64,000 nucleotides of DNA from Girardinichthys multiradiatus (taxonomy: Eukaryota > Chordata > Actinopteri > Cyprinodontiformes > Goodeidae): NCBI RefSeq assembly GCF_021462225.1, contig NC_061806.1, forward strand, positions 29,195,644-29,259,643, given 5' to 3'. This document shows, in pieces, positions 19,971 to 32,259 of the stretch. The notes beneath the pieces were generated by a model. That model did not search any database and was not told where the DNA came from. It saw nothing but the letters and a program-made list of their open reading frames with translations. The first letter of the stretch is position 1, and every line of letters begins with the position of its first letter. A program made the translations under genes and the position numbers.

Positions 19971-22900
19971 GAGTTTACACACGTGTCGATACATGTAATG
20001 ATGGGAGTCAATAGGGCATGAGTGTGAATAATCATTCTGAGGCTTATAAATAATAAAACATAAAAACAGAAAGATGTTTGATCTCATGTTTATTTTAAAA
20101 GTGGCCACTATTACCTTGATATAAATTGGAGCATTTATAAACAGATACAGTAAACGGTTTAAAACATAAATTTTTATTTTTCCATAGGATTCCTTACTTT
20201 AAAATGAAGTCTGTTAAGATTTGTGAGTCACAGAAATGGCAGTGAACCATGGGGGGTAGAGTGGGCCTCTTATCAGCGTCTGAGCAGTCCTGATCCGTAT
20301 TTTCCACGCTGCAATGAGGAAATATTATTTAAGGGTGAGCAGGTCGAGTTTGGCTACACAACTGTACTGCCCAAATATGCCGAGAATGATGATTTTTGTT
20401 TTTATTTAAAAATGTATTTATGTGGGTAACCTAGTGGAGATGTGTTTCAAACACTCATAGGACAAACATGCTGAACAGCTGAACAAAAGTTTAAAATACA
20501 AGCAGAATAAAACTAAAATAAGGTGCAAATTTCAAATAATAATTTTTCTATCCTTAAAGTAAAGTAAAATTCAGGCCAGTTTCAGGTTCTCTTGTAGCTC
20601 CTCTGTTTTCCAAGAGAAAATCATGAAAATAGTGATGGACTGACAGTGGCTATAACAGCTGTTTTTATGTAACAGGCGGGCAGATGAATTAAAACACAAA
20701 GGATGGATTCGTACAAACAGTTCATGGGTTATTAGAAGATTACTTGCTGAACCTGACTGTCTGCATGAATAAAATGTCCGTAATTTTTAGGGCCTACTGT
20801 AAATTGCTTAAAGGCAAACTAGACCGTCAGCTTTATTTAGTAGCATGATGTATTGTTCTGCATGAACTGGTATAAAATTATCATGGTACTACAACCATAA
20901 GTAAAAATACCACAGTTTAATGCTGTCACGGGACTTGCACCAAAATTTGAAACAAAGCTGTATATGATGCTCCTTCCTTTTATTTTAAACAGAAAAGAAA
21001 CAGCTACTCTAATAATAACCAGTTATAACTGTTCTCGATATTTATTGATATTTTAATTTTAATACATAAAACAAAAACATAGAATAGATACCTGGTAATT
21101 TGAAAACAGTTTCCCAGTCCCTACTGCTCAGAAAACTATTTATTTTTCCGTGGTGTTCTTTAAAGAATAAAACAAGGATAAGACGCTGCTATTAGTCAGG
21201 CTATCTGCTCAGGTGTAGTCTGCAGTCATCTGCTGAACAGCCATGCCAATCATAGCTTGCCAGCAGTAGTTTTAAAGCAAGGACACATCAGAAATGTTGG
21301 TAGTAGGTTATTTTAACTGTTGAAATTGTATTTTATGTAAGCAAGGGAAGGTACAGAAGCTATTTTTCAGCCAGCTGACTGGCACTGTGCAGCAATAGGT
21401 GGGGGAGGGACAACATTGAGCTACTCTATGCTCCATACTGCTGGAAAACGTGCTGATCACTCCCACATGTATTAACAACTTTAAACTGCAGGAACAGTAT
21501 GAACTGTAGCTTCATAAAACCTCAGTCTATCTTGATACCAGGTGTCTAATTATATGCCGGTCTGCAGGTCCAGTGGCTTTACTGGTGATTATAGTACTGG
21601 CTGCTCTGTCTTCTCAAATGTAGATTTTTATTTGCCATTACATGATGATATTCTATGTAAACATACCCCAAATATTAATAACATTTATTTTTTTATTCCT
21701 GTTAAAAACATAGGCTTTATTTTATAGACGTGGAGTAAGTTGTCCTAAAAAATATGTATTTTTTTCAGTATTGATTTATAACCTTTGCGTTGAAGAATAA
21801 TGTAAGCACACTGTATTTGTTTTTTGTGACAGTAAAAACAATAAGCAACAACCCTGATCTTTTTGCTGAATAAACTATCTTATAAGTCATTTAAGAGACA
21901 ATTATTCACATCACTCTAAAGGCTGATAATTAAACAAAGGTCAGCGGCTGAACACTTTATAATCATTAGCCTACATAAGAACTAAAATACAGCCTTTTTA
22001 TGATTTTGGGTGACAGGACACCATATGTCCCTGACACCTTCAACTCTATCGGCCGTTAGCTTGTTTGTTAACAGATTTGCAATTTGATATTTTTACCTGT
22101 ATATATGATACAACTATTTAGCCTACTTCAGTTACCATGAATTTGGGGCTTTGCAGCACTAACAGAAACGTTTATTGGATTTTAAAGCGATTTATAAGAT
22201 GTCATTACCTGCTACTTCCGGGGTGCTGGGTTCAGCTGGTAGTCGACGCCAATTTAAGCTAACAGTAAAGGTGGCCGAATAATGTTTTGTAGTTCTGAGA
22301 GTTTAAACTTCAGCTACAGTTTGTATTTTATGATAAATCTGTTCTAAATAATTATACAAGCGGATATTACATAATTATAGCAAAGAAAACTCACCTGTTC
22401 CTCTTTTGTGTTGCTTAGCAACGGCAGTAAGGCCTCTGGTGGAACTATGCGACCACAGGCGGAGGGATACGTTTTAATTTATAAAGTAAACAGCTAAAAT
22501 ATCAGATAAAATGAGGGGTTTTAGAGGGAAATGAATCTCCTCGGGCCTTAAAAACGACCCCCTCCTCTATGCTCCTGGTTGCTGGTCTGATGGGAAAGTG
22601 GCCGGCTGACCTTTAACCCCGGGGTCTCTCCACAAAATGATGGGTCTAAAATAAAAGTAAAGAGCGGCCGTCACACCAAATGAAGAGCAGGTTTACTCTG
22701 AGAATAAATGGCAAAAACATTTCCAAGAATCCGCAGATTAGAAAATTTTTCCAGCTGTTGTCATCATCATCATCATTATTATTTTTTCCCCCTTATTGGA
22801 TGTTTATCCACTCACGCTAGAAAATTGGATTTGTATAATATTTATTATTATTTAGTGTTATAAAATAGTGACACAAATGTTTTTTGGGTGCACTGAAAAC

Positions 22901-24480
22901 GGCTCTGGACTCCCTGGGAACATGTGGCCCTCCAGATATGAAACTGTTATTATTCATCAATTCAAATGAAAGTCATGAAAGTGTCGCGGCTCGGACGGAA
23001 AATCGATCGATGACAAATTTGAAAGTCTTTTTCAATCAAAACGAGGGGATTTTTTATTTATCCAGAGGTCAGTATCTGTCTGGACTTGATCTTCACCCAA
23101 AGGGGAAAAGACACAATATAATCTGCATGCTGGTCTTTGGATACGTTTTTAAAAACTGAAAGCTTACATTTTCACTTGCGAAAATAAACTAAAAACCACA
23201 TCCTGTCTTTTTGAAGTGCATATCCAAGATGTCTGCATTATTTAACTGAGCCTAAAAGGAAATTATTTTTAGATAAGTAATTCATGATTTAAGTTTTGTT
23301 AAATTCCTACTTTTTATTTTATTTTTTTAAATGTCCTTCTTCCTATTTTTTGAGAATGTGCTAAATTCTTTCGCATTGTCATGATGCGTCGTACAGGTCG
23401 TTTACAGCTTATAAATAATCAACTTAACGGCAAATAAATATAAACATGATTGAAATAAATAGATTTTATTTTTGTGTTGATTTATCAGGGGAATAAAAAC
23501 CACAAAAGCCTATTTTCTCCTAGTTTTGCTTATTTGCATACAACCAAAATGTGTTTTAATTCCGCGGGATAAATTAAGGCTATTTGATGCGGGGGGAAAA
23601 AAAATTACGTTTCTATTTGAAAAACGAATTAATTAAATTTACTTTAAAAAAAAAAAAAACCTCTTAACATATTTGAATATGTAGATCATTGTATTTTCAC
23701 TGCATCATTTTCATTGTTTTATCGGAAAGATTTAAAAAGAGGCTGATAATGTGCGTTTTTATTTGAAATGTATGCGTTGTTTTAACAGAAATGAAGTTAA
23801 ATAAATTGTTTACTATCTTAAAAATAGCTTTCGCGTCGCACATAAAAATGCAACTGCTCGCATTCCTAATAAATTGTTTTTTTTATTTCGTTTTATTCTT
23901 TATTAAATAATTTAGGGCTTCTTAATTTAATTTAATAACGTTTTCGTTGCAGAAAACAACAGAGGGCCGGTGGGAGTTAACTTCAAACATCAGCAAATTT
24001 TGGAAATAAATGAAATGTTTAGACGTTTCTATTTCAGGATAAATGATACATGCATTGCCTTTAAATTCAATAGATATTAGTGGACGGAACAACATTTAAC
24101 TGGCAGAAAAAGTGAGTCCAGACGAGCAAATGGCAGTGAAGTGATTAGCCTGAGCAGTTTATTGATCCGGTTCGGTGGGGGAAGTGAGAGGGGGAGGATC
24201 AGCGGGTCGTGTCGTCCTTACTGTGGGCTCAAATGAGGACCGGGTCTTTGGACTCGGTGTGTGTTTACACTCTGACTGTAGGACAGGTTGGAAACCCCAC
24301 GGACAGGAATCACGCGTGTGTGTGTGTGTCACATCACAGACCGACAGTATCCCCTTTCTTTTACCTGCAGGGAGCAGAAGAAAAGGATGAGCAGACGAAC
24401 GATGCAGGAGCTGTGTTTTTATTTAACATGTATTAGTTTCAGCAGGAGAAGACTAGTCTAACATGTTTATGGTGTAAAAG
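19970..24480. other. AT-rich non-coding stretch, no gene recognised
   Basis: No exon, RNA gene or clear transposon was found. Open frames here are short and show no family resemblance. A (TCA)n/(TTA)n patch lies at 22,758-22,785. The segment 22,520-22,720 is repeat-free and GC-richer, a weak regulatory candidate. Confidence 0.4.
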
Positions 24481-24499
24481 GTCTCGGACGTGTGCTCCT

Positions 24500-24740
24500 G
24501 CAGCCTGTTTGCCCTCTCTGAACGTGCTCTGCTTTTAATTGATTTAGACCGTAATTAACTCAGTGTTCTCATCGATCTCCCTGCGGCCGCCTCGACATCA
24601 GATACCTCATTATTTCCACGTTAAGCAGAATAATCCCGTCTAAATACAGAGAACATTCAATAACAATTAGAGCCGGGTGGTGATAAATACTCCCGCTCAG
24701 CTCAGCTTTCTCTGAGGGAGGCTGAGAAAAGCCGGAAGTC
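24500..24740. promoter_or_regulatory. Candidate homeodomain/Sox-rich regulatory element
   Basis: A repeat-free block with CTTTTAATTGATTTAG, CGTAATTAACTC, GAATAATCCCGTC (bicoid/Otx-like TAATCC) and CAATAACAATTAGAG (Sox-like plus homeodomain-like cores). The density of recognisable cores in about 200 bp is unusual for this window. It is an inference from motifs, with no conservation test. Confidence 0.3.
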
Positions 24741-27700
24741 CATTAGAAAGAGGTGTTGTTCAGGACTTGTTTGCACAACGCATGGACACACAAAGGATTG
24801 ATCAGATTTAAAACCAAAAACTTAAATATACTCCACCAGCAGCTCTACATGCAGAAAGCAGAAACTGACCAATTAACCAGATTAACTCTCACTGCCTGGA
24901 CATCAGTCACTTTGACTCGGGGATTGGGGAGTCAGTTCGCTTCAGCAGCTCCATGAGAGGGGAGGAGGTCAAACTGGCCTCCAGGCAGCAGATTAAGCAC
25001 CACTGGACTCCTGCAGCCTCCTTCCACCTCCCAGTTTCATCCTCTGCTCTGCAGAGTTTTCATGATGCTCACAGCTAAATCACCGTCCTGTTGGCTGAGT
25101 TTAAGGACACTGCTAATCTCTGTCCTCCTACCATCATAATTAACAGTTGATTTCTAGTGGAAATAAAGACTGGATAGGATTTACCTCCAGAACTTAATCT
25201 CTTAACTGCCTCTCTGATGAAGTACAGTCTTTACCAGCTAGAAAAAACTAGAAAAAAATCAACAAAGCGCATAAAGCAGCTGGTCTTGGACTGCCTTATG
25301 TGCTTTATAAATGAATAAATGTTTGATGTAATAAAAGCTGGATTCTTAAACCTTTAGCAATAACAGGTTTATGAATAAAAAGCAGAAAGGCGTGTAATGA
25401 TTTGGAAAGACCACTCTTCAAGACCAGAGAAACAACAGAGACAAGAATAAAATAGAATAATAGTTTATTCATCCCTCAGTGTGGAAATGAAGAAAACTTG
25501 CTGTTGATAATTAAAAGGAAAGAAGACGGTTACACATTAAATAATAAATTCAATTATTTAAAACCTCCAAAATAGTGATAAAATATACTGTAAAGGAAGG
25601 ATAGGAAATGCAAATGCTCTAAAGTGCATTGTGCTTTTTATAACTGTGCAAAAATATTCTGTGTACAAGAATCTGTGCAAAGAACAATAGCTCAGGTCTT
25701 CAGCTTTTTCAGTTGGATTGTTTGGAGAAAGTGCTGGTTGTTCAGAGTAAGAGCTGCAGCAAGGAACAACCTGCAGCAAAGTTGCTTTGTGCATCTAGGA
25801 TGCAGAAACCTGTCACTAAGGGGAGCTCTCCAGTACTGTTACAGTGTACACAGCCTCCTGCACAGGATGGGAGACATTGTAGGACTGGTGTTAGAAACAC
25901 AGAGAAGTAAGAAAGGAAAGGGGCCACAGGGAGGACAGAAAGCCTTGGAGAAGGGAAGAAGAAGGGCTGATCTCTAGGAGGGGGTTAAAAGAAGGGGGTG
26001 TTTAAAGCTTGTGAATTAAACGCCGTGAGGCCCTCTGTCCTCGGCACGTGCACTGGGCCCGGAGAATAAAAGGAGCTGCGGCCCATCTGGCCTTCAGGAG
26101 GGAGGGAGAGGAAGGGGGTGGGGGTGGGGGGGCACAAGGAGGGAGGGAGGGAGACACAGTCCTGTGCTGTTCAGTGGACAAAACGTGGCGTCCGAGTTAA
26201 TACAGCCACACATTCAGGACGTCTGACTCCAACTGGGGGTCAGCGAGGCTTAAAAATGCAGACTTGAACTGTAATTTGGTCTTAAGTAGGTGTGTGCTTT
26301 GATCCTGAAAGTGTCAGTGAGGCTAAAACAAAAGAAAAAAAAAGAAGAGACAGACGGGAGGAACAGTGAAAGAAGAAACAACATGAAAACTTTTAGGAAT
26401 CAAATGTCTGCAGGTGACAATTCGTGTGCAAAAAGACTCACCTTAAATCTATACGGAGGATTTTTCCTCACATCCTCTTCCTACCACGCACTCAGCATCT
26501 TAGCTGTTTCCATGGCGACGGAGTTGAGACTGCAACCTGTGTGTGTGTTGTGGAAAAGGGAGGGGTGTCCATGTATGTGTGTGTGTGTGTTTTCTGTGTG
26601 TGTGTTTTCAGCAGCAGGTGATGAGGCTCGGCTCGCGGTGGACAGTGAGCTTCAGCGTCTGGGAAAGTGATTTCTCTTCTGTCTAATAAAACTTATATTA
26701 AGGTCACAGAAGAAAAAAAAAAAAAAACCTGAGACATCATTAAAGCAAAACAACCTTAGCTGGAAAAGAATGACCTGGATGAGTGTGGGAGGACGCACAG
26801 AGTCAACGGAAATAAAAACACAAACCCTTCAGTAAAAAATCAGGAGGTCTGATGGACATACCGATACTAGACCATAAAGCTGATCTTCTTCAGCTTAAAG
26901 TCCCATGGAGCAAAACATGTGTTCATCCCTTATCAACACTATCCAACTTTAACAAGCTTTTATGATCCTTTCAGGTCCAGTCCTGAAATCAGCCAAATTT
27001 AGACCTTCTCTGCATGTTCCATCAACATGCTAAAATCATGTGTAACCTGATGAATAAGCTCATATCTCATCACATTTAACATGATCTGTCTCAATGCAAC
27101 TACTTGCAACCTGACAGGGATAAAATAGCCATAATTAAGTTTCATTCTCTGTCACACACTCACAGCAGCTCAGAAACCGAGAGAAGACTGAGAGGGACGG
27201 ATGAAGCCAAAAGAACCACAGCTGCATCTTCGGATGCCACTGAAAAGGCTTTTTAAAATCTCAGTCTGAAAACTAGCAGTAAGGAAAGACAGAGGGATGA
27301 CGGGGCAGCACTTCACAGCAGCAGGGCTTCACAACTGAAATTAGCTCTGTTTAACTCATGATTTCCTGCTGGGACAGATTAAACTCGTCTGAAATGGCAC
27401 CATGCTCATGAATAATTGAGATCAAATGCTTTTGAAGGATGAGGCGACAAAAGCATTATCTGAATCTGCTGGGGTTTTTGTTGTTGTTGATTTTTTAAGT
27501 AAAAAACAGACTGAAATAAACTGTCATCTAACCATACTGGCTATAAATGTTATGAAGATATCCTTTTTCATTGTGCAGAGGCAAAAAGCTGCTCAGTTTT
27601 ATTGAAATTCAACTATTATAGATCAAAATTAATAATAATCATCAAATATTTGCGCATCTAACTGATAATAGCTGAACTATTTTACAAGATTTCAGTCTTA

Positions 27701-27800
27701 AATTGAAAATAAGCAACATCCATCCTTCCATCGATCCATGTAAACCACTGGTCTTAATAAAACGAGAGTTAAAACTTGTGGTCTATTTTATGTTTTTTAT
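24740..27800. other. Non-coding stretch, no gene recognised
   Basis: No exon was recognised. The open frame at 25,624-25,977 has no domain resemblance. At 26,040-26,090 GC-rich DNA holds an ATAAAAGG TATA-like box, but no supporting exon or start site is visible. GT repeats lie around 26,540-26,610. Confidence 0.4.
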
Positions 27801-27829
27801 GCACGAGGACTATGGGATGTTGGACTGAA

Positions 27830-28520
27830 CCAGGACTGCTCCCAGACTCTGATCCTGTATGTAGTGTTTGGAAACTGAATCTCAAGGACAAGAGGGTACC
27901 TCAGGATCTTTAGTTTCCTCTGTGCAGATGATGCGGTTCTATTGGTCTCCTTAAACAAGTATCTTCATGACACAGTGGAGTGTTTTGCAGCAAAGTGAGA
28001 AGTCAGCAGGATGAGGATCAGCTCCTCTAAGTCTGAGGTCATGGTTTTCCTCCAGATAAAGGTGGATTTCTCCTTCCAGGTTTGATGTGAATTTGTGCCT
28101 CAAGGAGAAATTCAAGTATCTCTGTGTCTTTTTCACCAATAATGGCAAAATGGGGCAGGAGATGCATAAATGGATCAGGGCTCTGTCTTCATTAAGGAGG
28201 TAGTTGCTCTGCTATGGTGAAGAAGGAACTGATCTCTAAGGTGAAGCTCTTGATTTTCTGCTCCATCTATGTTCCATCATGGCCATGAGAGCTGCCTCTA
28301 ATATTGTGTCTGGTCCTTCCCTCAGATAAGGTGAGGAGCTGCTGCTCCTCCACATCAAAAGGGGTATCCGTCCAGAATGCTTTATGGAGCTTTTCTGGAC
28401 TCTGAGAGGAAACTGAGGTAGGCCGAGAAACTACTGAAAATAACTACCCTTCTCGGAATATACTGGAGGTCCCTGAAAGACCTTCTCCTTTTGCAGCAAA
28501 ATCTTAGATCACTGGATGGA
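27830..28520 (+). pseudogene. Decayed LINE reverse transcriptase fragment
   Basis: On the plus strand the sequence at 27,915-27,950 translates to LCADDAVLL, the metal-binding motif (usually FADD) of a non-LTR reverse transcriptase. It is followed by SKSEVMVFLQ near 28,030, then the LKEKFKYLCVFFTNNGKMGQ segment near 28,100, and a degraded thumb and C-terminal region to about 28,480. This is the same kind of element as the minus-strand fragment at 3.8-4.3 kb. Stops and frameshifts are frequent. L2/Rex-type is the best guess. Confidence 0.65.
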
Positions 28521-29480
28521 TTCATGGGTAAAGTTTATTTAGACTTTGCTGTCTTTAGGTAAATAATTACCCAAATTCACTTTGTCTTTGGTTCATTTAA
28601 AGTTTTCTTCCTTTCATCAGAGGACAGAAAAGCATGTCAGACTGAAGCCTCTCGGCACCTCCTCCTCCCACTGCTCCTGATGGGTGGAAACTTTCCATCA
28701 CGCAACCTTTTATGTTAAAAAGGAAATGAAAACCCCGAAAACCCCAAGAACACGCAGCCCTGAGCAGCGTCAACAAAACAAACAATTAAAATACAGATTA
28801 AAACCAGCGGGGCCACATGGGGGATGTGGGGCTCTGTATGAATGAGGATGGAGGTCGGAAGGTCCAGCACTTCAGGTACGGAACCCATCTGAATCTCTGC
28901 AATACATCAGAGCCAAGCTCTGCGTTTAGTAACTTCTCTTTTTGATAAACGTATTTATCTGCAGATATTATATGGTAAACACCGTGCACAATATGATCTA
29001 AAACAACTACATTTAATAAAACGTAATAATTTATTTGATGTAAATCCTTTAGAAAAAGTTCACACCTCAACCTGCTCTGATTTGAATAAGTTTGTAATTT
29101 CCGAGCAGATTTCCACTCATACGGTTTTACAGGAAAATGGTTTACAGCGGCGCCTGGTGGTCACATGGCCGAACTGCAGCAGCTTCAGTCAAAGACTGCA
29201 GGTTGCCTCATTCAGCTGCTGAATGCCTTGTTCCTCCTCTGCCTCAGCTTGGCTCTCATTAAGTAAAGCCATTTTTTTTCATTCCCTTGAACTGTATTAT
29301 TATTGATCATTTGTATTATTTATTCCTTTTATCAGTACGTTAACTGAATTGTTGATGTGTAGATGACACCCAGACTGTTGACCCGAGGAGAGGGAAGAAT
29401 TATTCGATTGTTGATGTTAATTAAAAACTTTAATTAAGATGCTTTTTGAGACAAGGACTTCTGGCTTTTTTTTTTTTTTT
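28520..29480. other. Non-coding stretch, no gene recognised
   Basis: No exon or repeat family was recognised. The minus-strand open frames at 28,597-28,785 and 28,798-29,070 lack any family resemblance. Confidence 0.4.
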
Positions 29481-29800
29481 TTTTGATGTTCCAATGTAAG
29501 AAACTATTAGAAACAAAAATATTTATTGTAAGCACTTACATAGTAGTTAGGAAGGAGGAGAGATAAGTTTGGCAGAACTATACATTTTGGTGTCATCTGA
29601 ATTACAATGAAAATTCACTTTGTATTTATGCAAGATGCGAGCAAGACGAGGGAGGTAGATTCTAAACAAAGCAACCCTTAGGACATAGCCTTGAGGTACA
29701 CCGGATGTGACTGGAAATTGCTCGAACTGGAAAGATTTAGATATATTTTTAACCAGTTTAAGAGTGAGATTGAATTTCTAAAGGATTTTTAGCAAAAAAC
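29480..29800. repeat. Teleost interspersed repeat fragment
   Basis: ATACATTTTGGTGTCATCTG, then ATTACAATGAAAATTCACTT, then CCTTGAGGTACACCGGATGTGACT is a degraded copy of a common fish repeat (the TTTTGGTGTCATCAGCATA type). It is short and ragged. The family was not named. Confidence 0.5.
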
Positions 29801-31740
29801 ATGTAAATTATAGGTACAACACAAGTTGTTCAGGTTTCAATTATGTAAGTTATTAATCACCTGACGTCACAATTAAATCCTCTTTTTGTCCCCTTTAAAG
29901 GATATTTTATTAACTCTCCATAACAACTGTCCCCCCATGTGAATATGCAGAGTAGGAGGATCATTTTTCTGATAGATTGAAAAATTATGAATGCAGCTGA
30001 GACTTTTTCTTTGCTCTCCTGCAGACGGCTTCTTCAGTCGGGCTAATCCCTACATATTTGACCAATTGTGGATGTTTGAGCATTTTCACCTGAAGTGGGA
30101 GGGAACCGTGTTCTAGGCAGTGTTCAGTGAGTGAAACCTAAACCTGGATCTGTATTTATGTCACAAAGTTTCCTTAAACGGAGCAGCAGCAGCAGCAGTC
30201 AAGGTGTCTGAAAATCAGTCATACATGTGGTCGTCCAAGCTGCACAGGAACCGTTTGATAACCCTGCAGAGGTAACACAGGATGCTGGAGGAGGGGTGTG
30301 GGGGTTTGCACTGCAGAGAGATTGGCTTTGCACGGACGCCCCGTGACTTTAAGATCCTATTTGGTCCACTGGCTTAAAATCTAAAAAAAAAAAAAGGAGG
30401 AGGAAATCTTAGAAGTAAGGTGCTTTTGAGCAGATAAGTCAAGCTGGATGTGAATTTGTATTCTGAGCCACAGCCTGGTGAATTAGGGTTTCTTTTAACA
30501 TCAAGGCTTCACACAATCACAAACAGTTGTTTCATCAAGTGCAATAAATTCTACTTTTGAAAGCTTTATTTGCTGAGGGCTTAGATGGAAATTAGAAGAG
30601 ACAAATAAAAATGAATCATCAACGTAAAGCCTTAAACCTTCAGATGTTGTGCCTTTGTGTTAATAAATGAATATTTATCTGAAGTTTTATCTGTGTCCCG
30701 AACAGCTGCCTTCATTGCTATCAGGGTGTGGTGAAGATGAAGATCACACCTTCCTCATGGCAGAGGAGGGTAGAAGTGAAAATGATCTCTGGTCTCGTCC
30801 AGCACCTTTAATTAAACGGGACCTGAATGTGATGAGCTCAGCATTGCTAGATGCTTATCTTCTTGTTGGATTTAAAAACGTTTTCTCTAACTGCGGTAGC
30901 TCTGGTGAAATAGCAGCTCAGGACAGACAGGAGAATAAAACGCTCTAAGCCATAAATGTTTTTATTGTAGGAAAAGACAGTAACATTTCCCAAGAGGAGC
31001 AGAGTTTCAACCTGGGATTGTTTTACATATGAACTAAAGCTCTGCATTATATTGAATTACAGTCGTCTTGGTAACATCCATCTGTGCAATAAAGATTGCT
31101 TGGTGAGCTATCCTGTTTCAAATATCATTCATTCACGCTCTGCATGCAAATAATATAGTTTTCAGCCAGTTTGATGAAGTTTTCCCTCGATTTGATGCCG
31201 AAGATTTTAGAGACTGAGACGAGAAGCTCTCAGAAAGTGATCGGTGACGTTGATACGATGAAGAGAGAAGAGTGAGATATATATGGGTTAACTTTACAAA
31301 AGTCGCGTTTTCTTGTGTTTCTCTTAATGTTTTTGATGTTGAACTACAGACATTTACGGTATATTAAAATCTTCACTGAGCAAAGTGCACCGGAGTCAAA
31401 CTCCTTTTTTGTGTGCACAAACTTATCAACAAAGGTGACTGATAATTGATCTAAATGTTCATTTTAAAATGGTCGGTGCATCTCCAGTAAACACAAATTC
31501 TGTAGTTTTTCAGACTTTTACAGCTCCGTTTCTGCAGCAGCAGCAGATTTCTAACACCTCGGCGATTAAAACGAAGTCTCAGCTCTCTGGTTCAGGATGT
31601 GACGTGTTGATGCTTCGTGCAGAAATATCACTTGGTTTCACAAATAAGGTGAACTGATGTGCAGCCTCACTTACAGAGCGAGGAAGAGACGCTCAGATGT
31701 AGCCACCGCATGCAACACTATTCATTATTAACACACTCAA
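29800..31740. other. Non-coding stretch, no gene recognised
   Basis: No exon, RNA gene or transposon was recognised. A (CAG)n patch of six units lies at about 30,183-30,198. Confidence 0.4.
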
Positions 31741-31753
31741 TATAGCTGCAGTG

Positions 31754-32250
31754 GACACACACACACACACACACTGCTCTTACTAACACAAACACACACT
31801 CGTACGGAGAGACAGAACCCCTCCAGGACCCTCCCCCTGACCCTGCGACCTGGACGCCATGGCAACCCTCTGACCCATCCTGCTGTTGCTGTGGTAACAA
31901 CCTTGGAGCATGTCTGACCACTGCCCCCCCCCATCTAACACACACACACACACACACACACACCCTATAGCCCTGCAGCTGCCCCCTCCTCCTGCTCCAC
32001 GCCGAGCCGAGCCAAACCGATCGATATTCTATCACACAGAACAGTGGAGCGAGAGAGAGGAGGCCACGGGCCAGCCAGATTACTGGGAGGGGGAGGCAGG
32101 GGGAGGTGTGTGTGTGTGTGTGTGTGTCAGAGGAAGCAAAAAAGGTTTTAGGGAAGGTAGAGTGTTGGGGAGGTGTGGAGAAAGGGGTTTTAGCGTGCGG
32201 GTGTAATCGGGTAGGAGATTGAGAGATGGTGTGTGTGTGTGTGTGTGTGT
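31754..32250. repeat. Four CA/GT microsatellites in inverted arrangement
   Basis: Two CA runs (31,754-31,774 and 31,938-31,963) are followed by two GT runs (32,106-32,127 and 32,228-32,250). CA and GT runs on one strand are complementary, so the cluster can fold back on itself. The CG-containing spacer at 31,975-32,090 (GCCGAGCCGAGCC, then CCGATCGATATTC) is repeat-free. Long open frames across the cluster come from the dinucleotide runs. Confidence 0.85.
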
Positions 32251-32259
32251 CATAATGAG

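Noticed and set aside
26040..26100. TATA-box promoter (ATAAAAGG) for an unknown gene
   Set aside because: No downstream exon, start codon context or splice structure is visible, so one motif is not enough.
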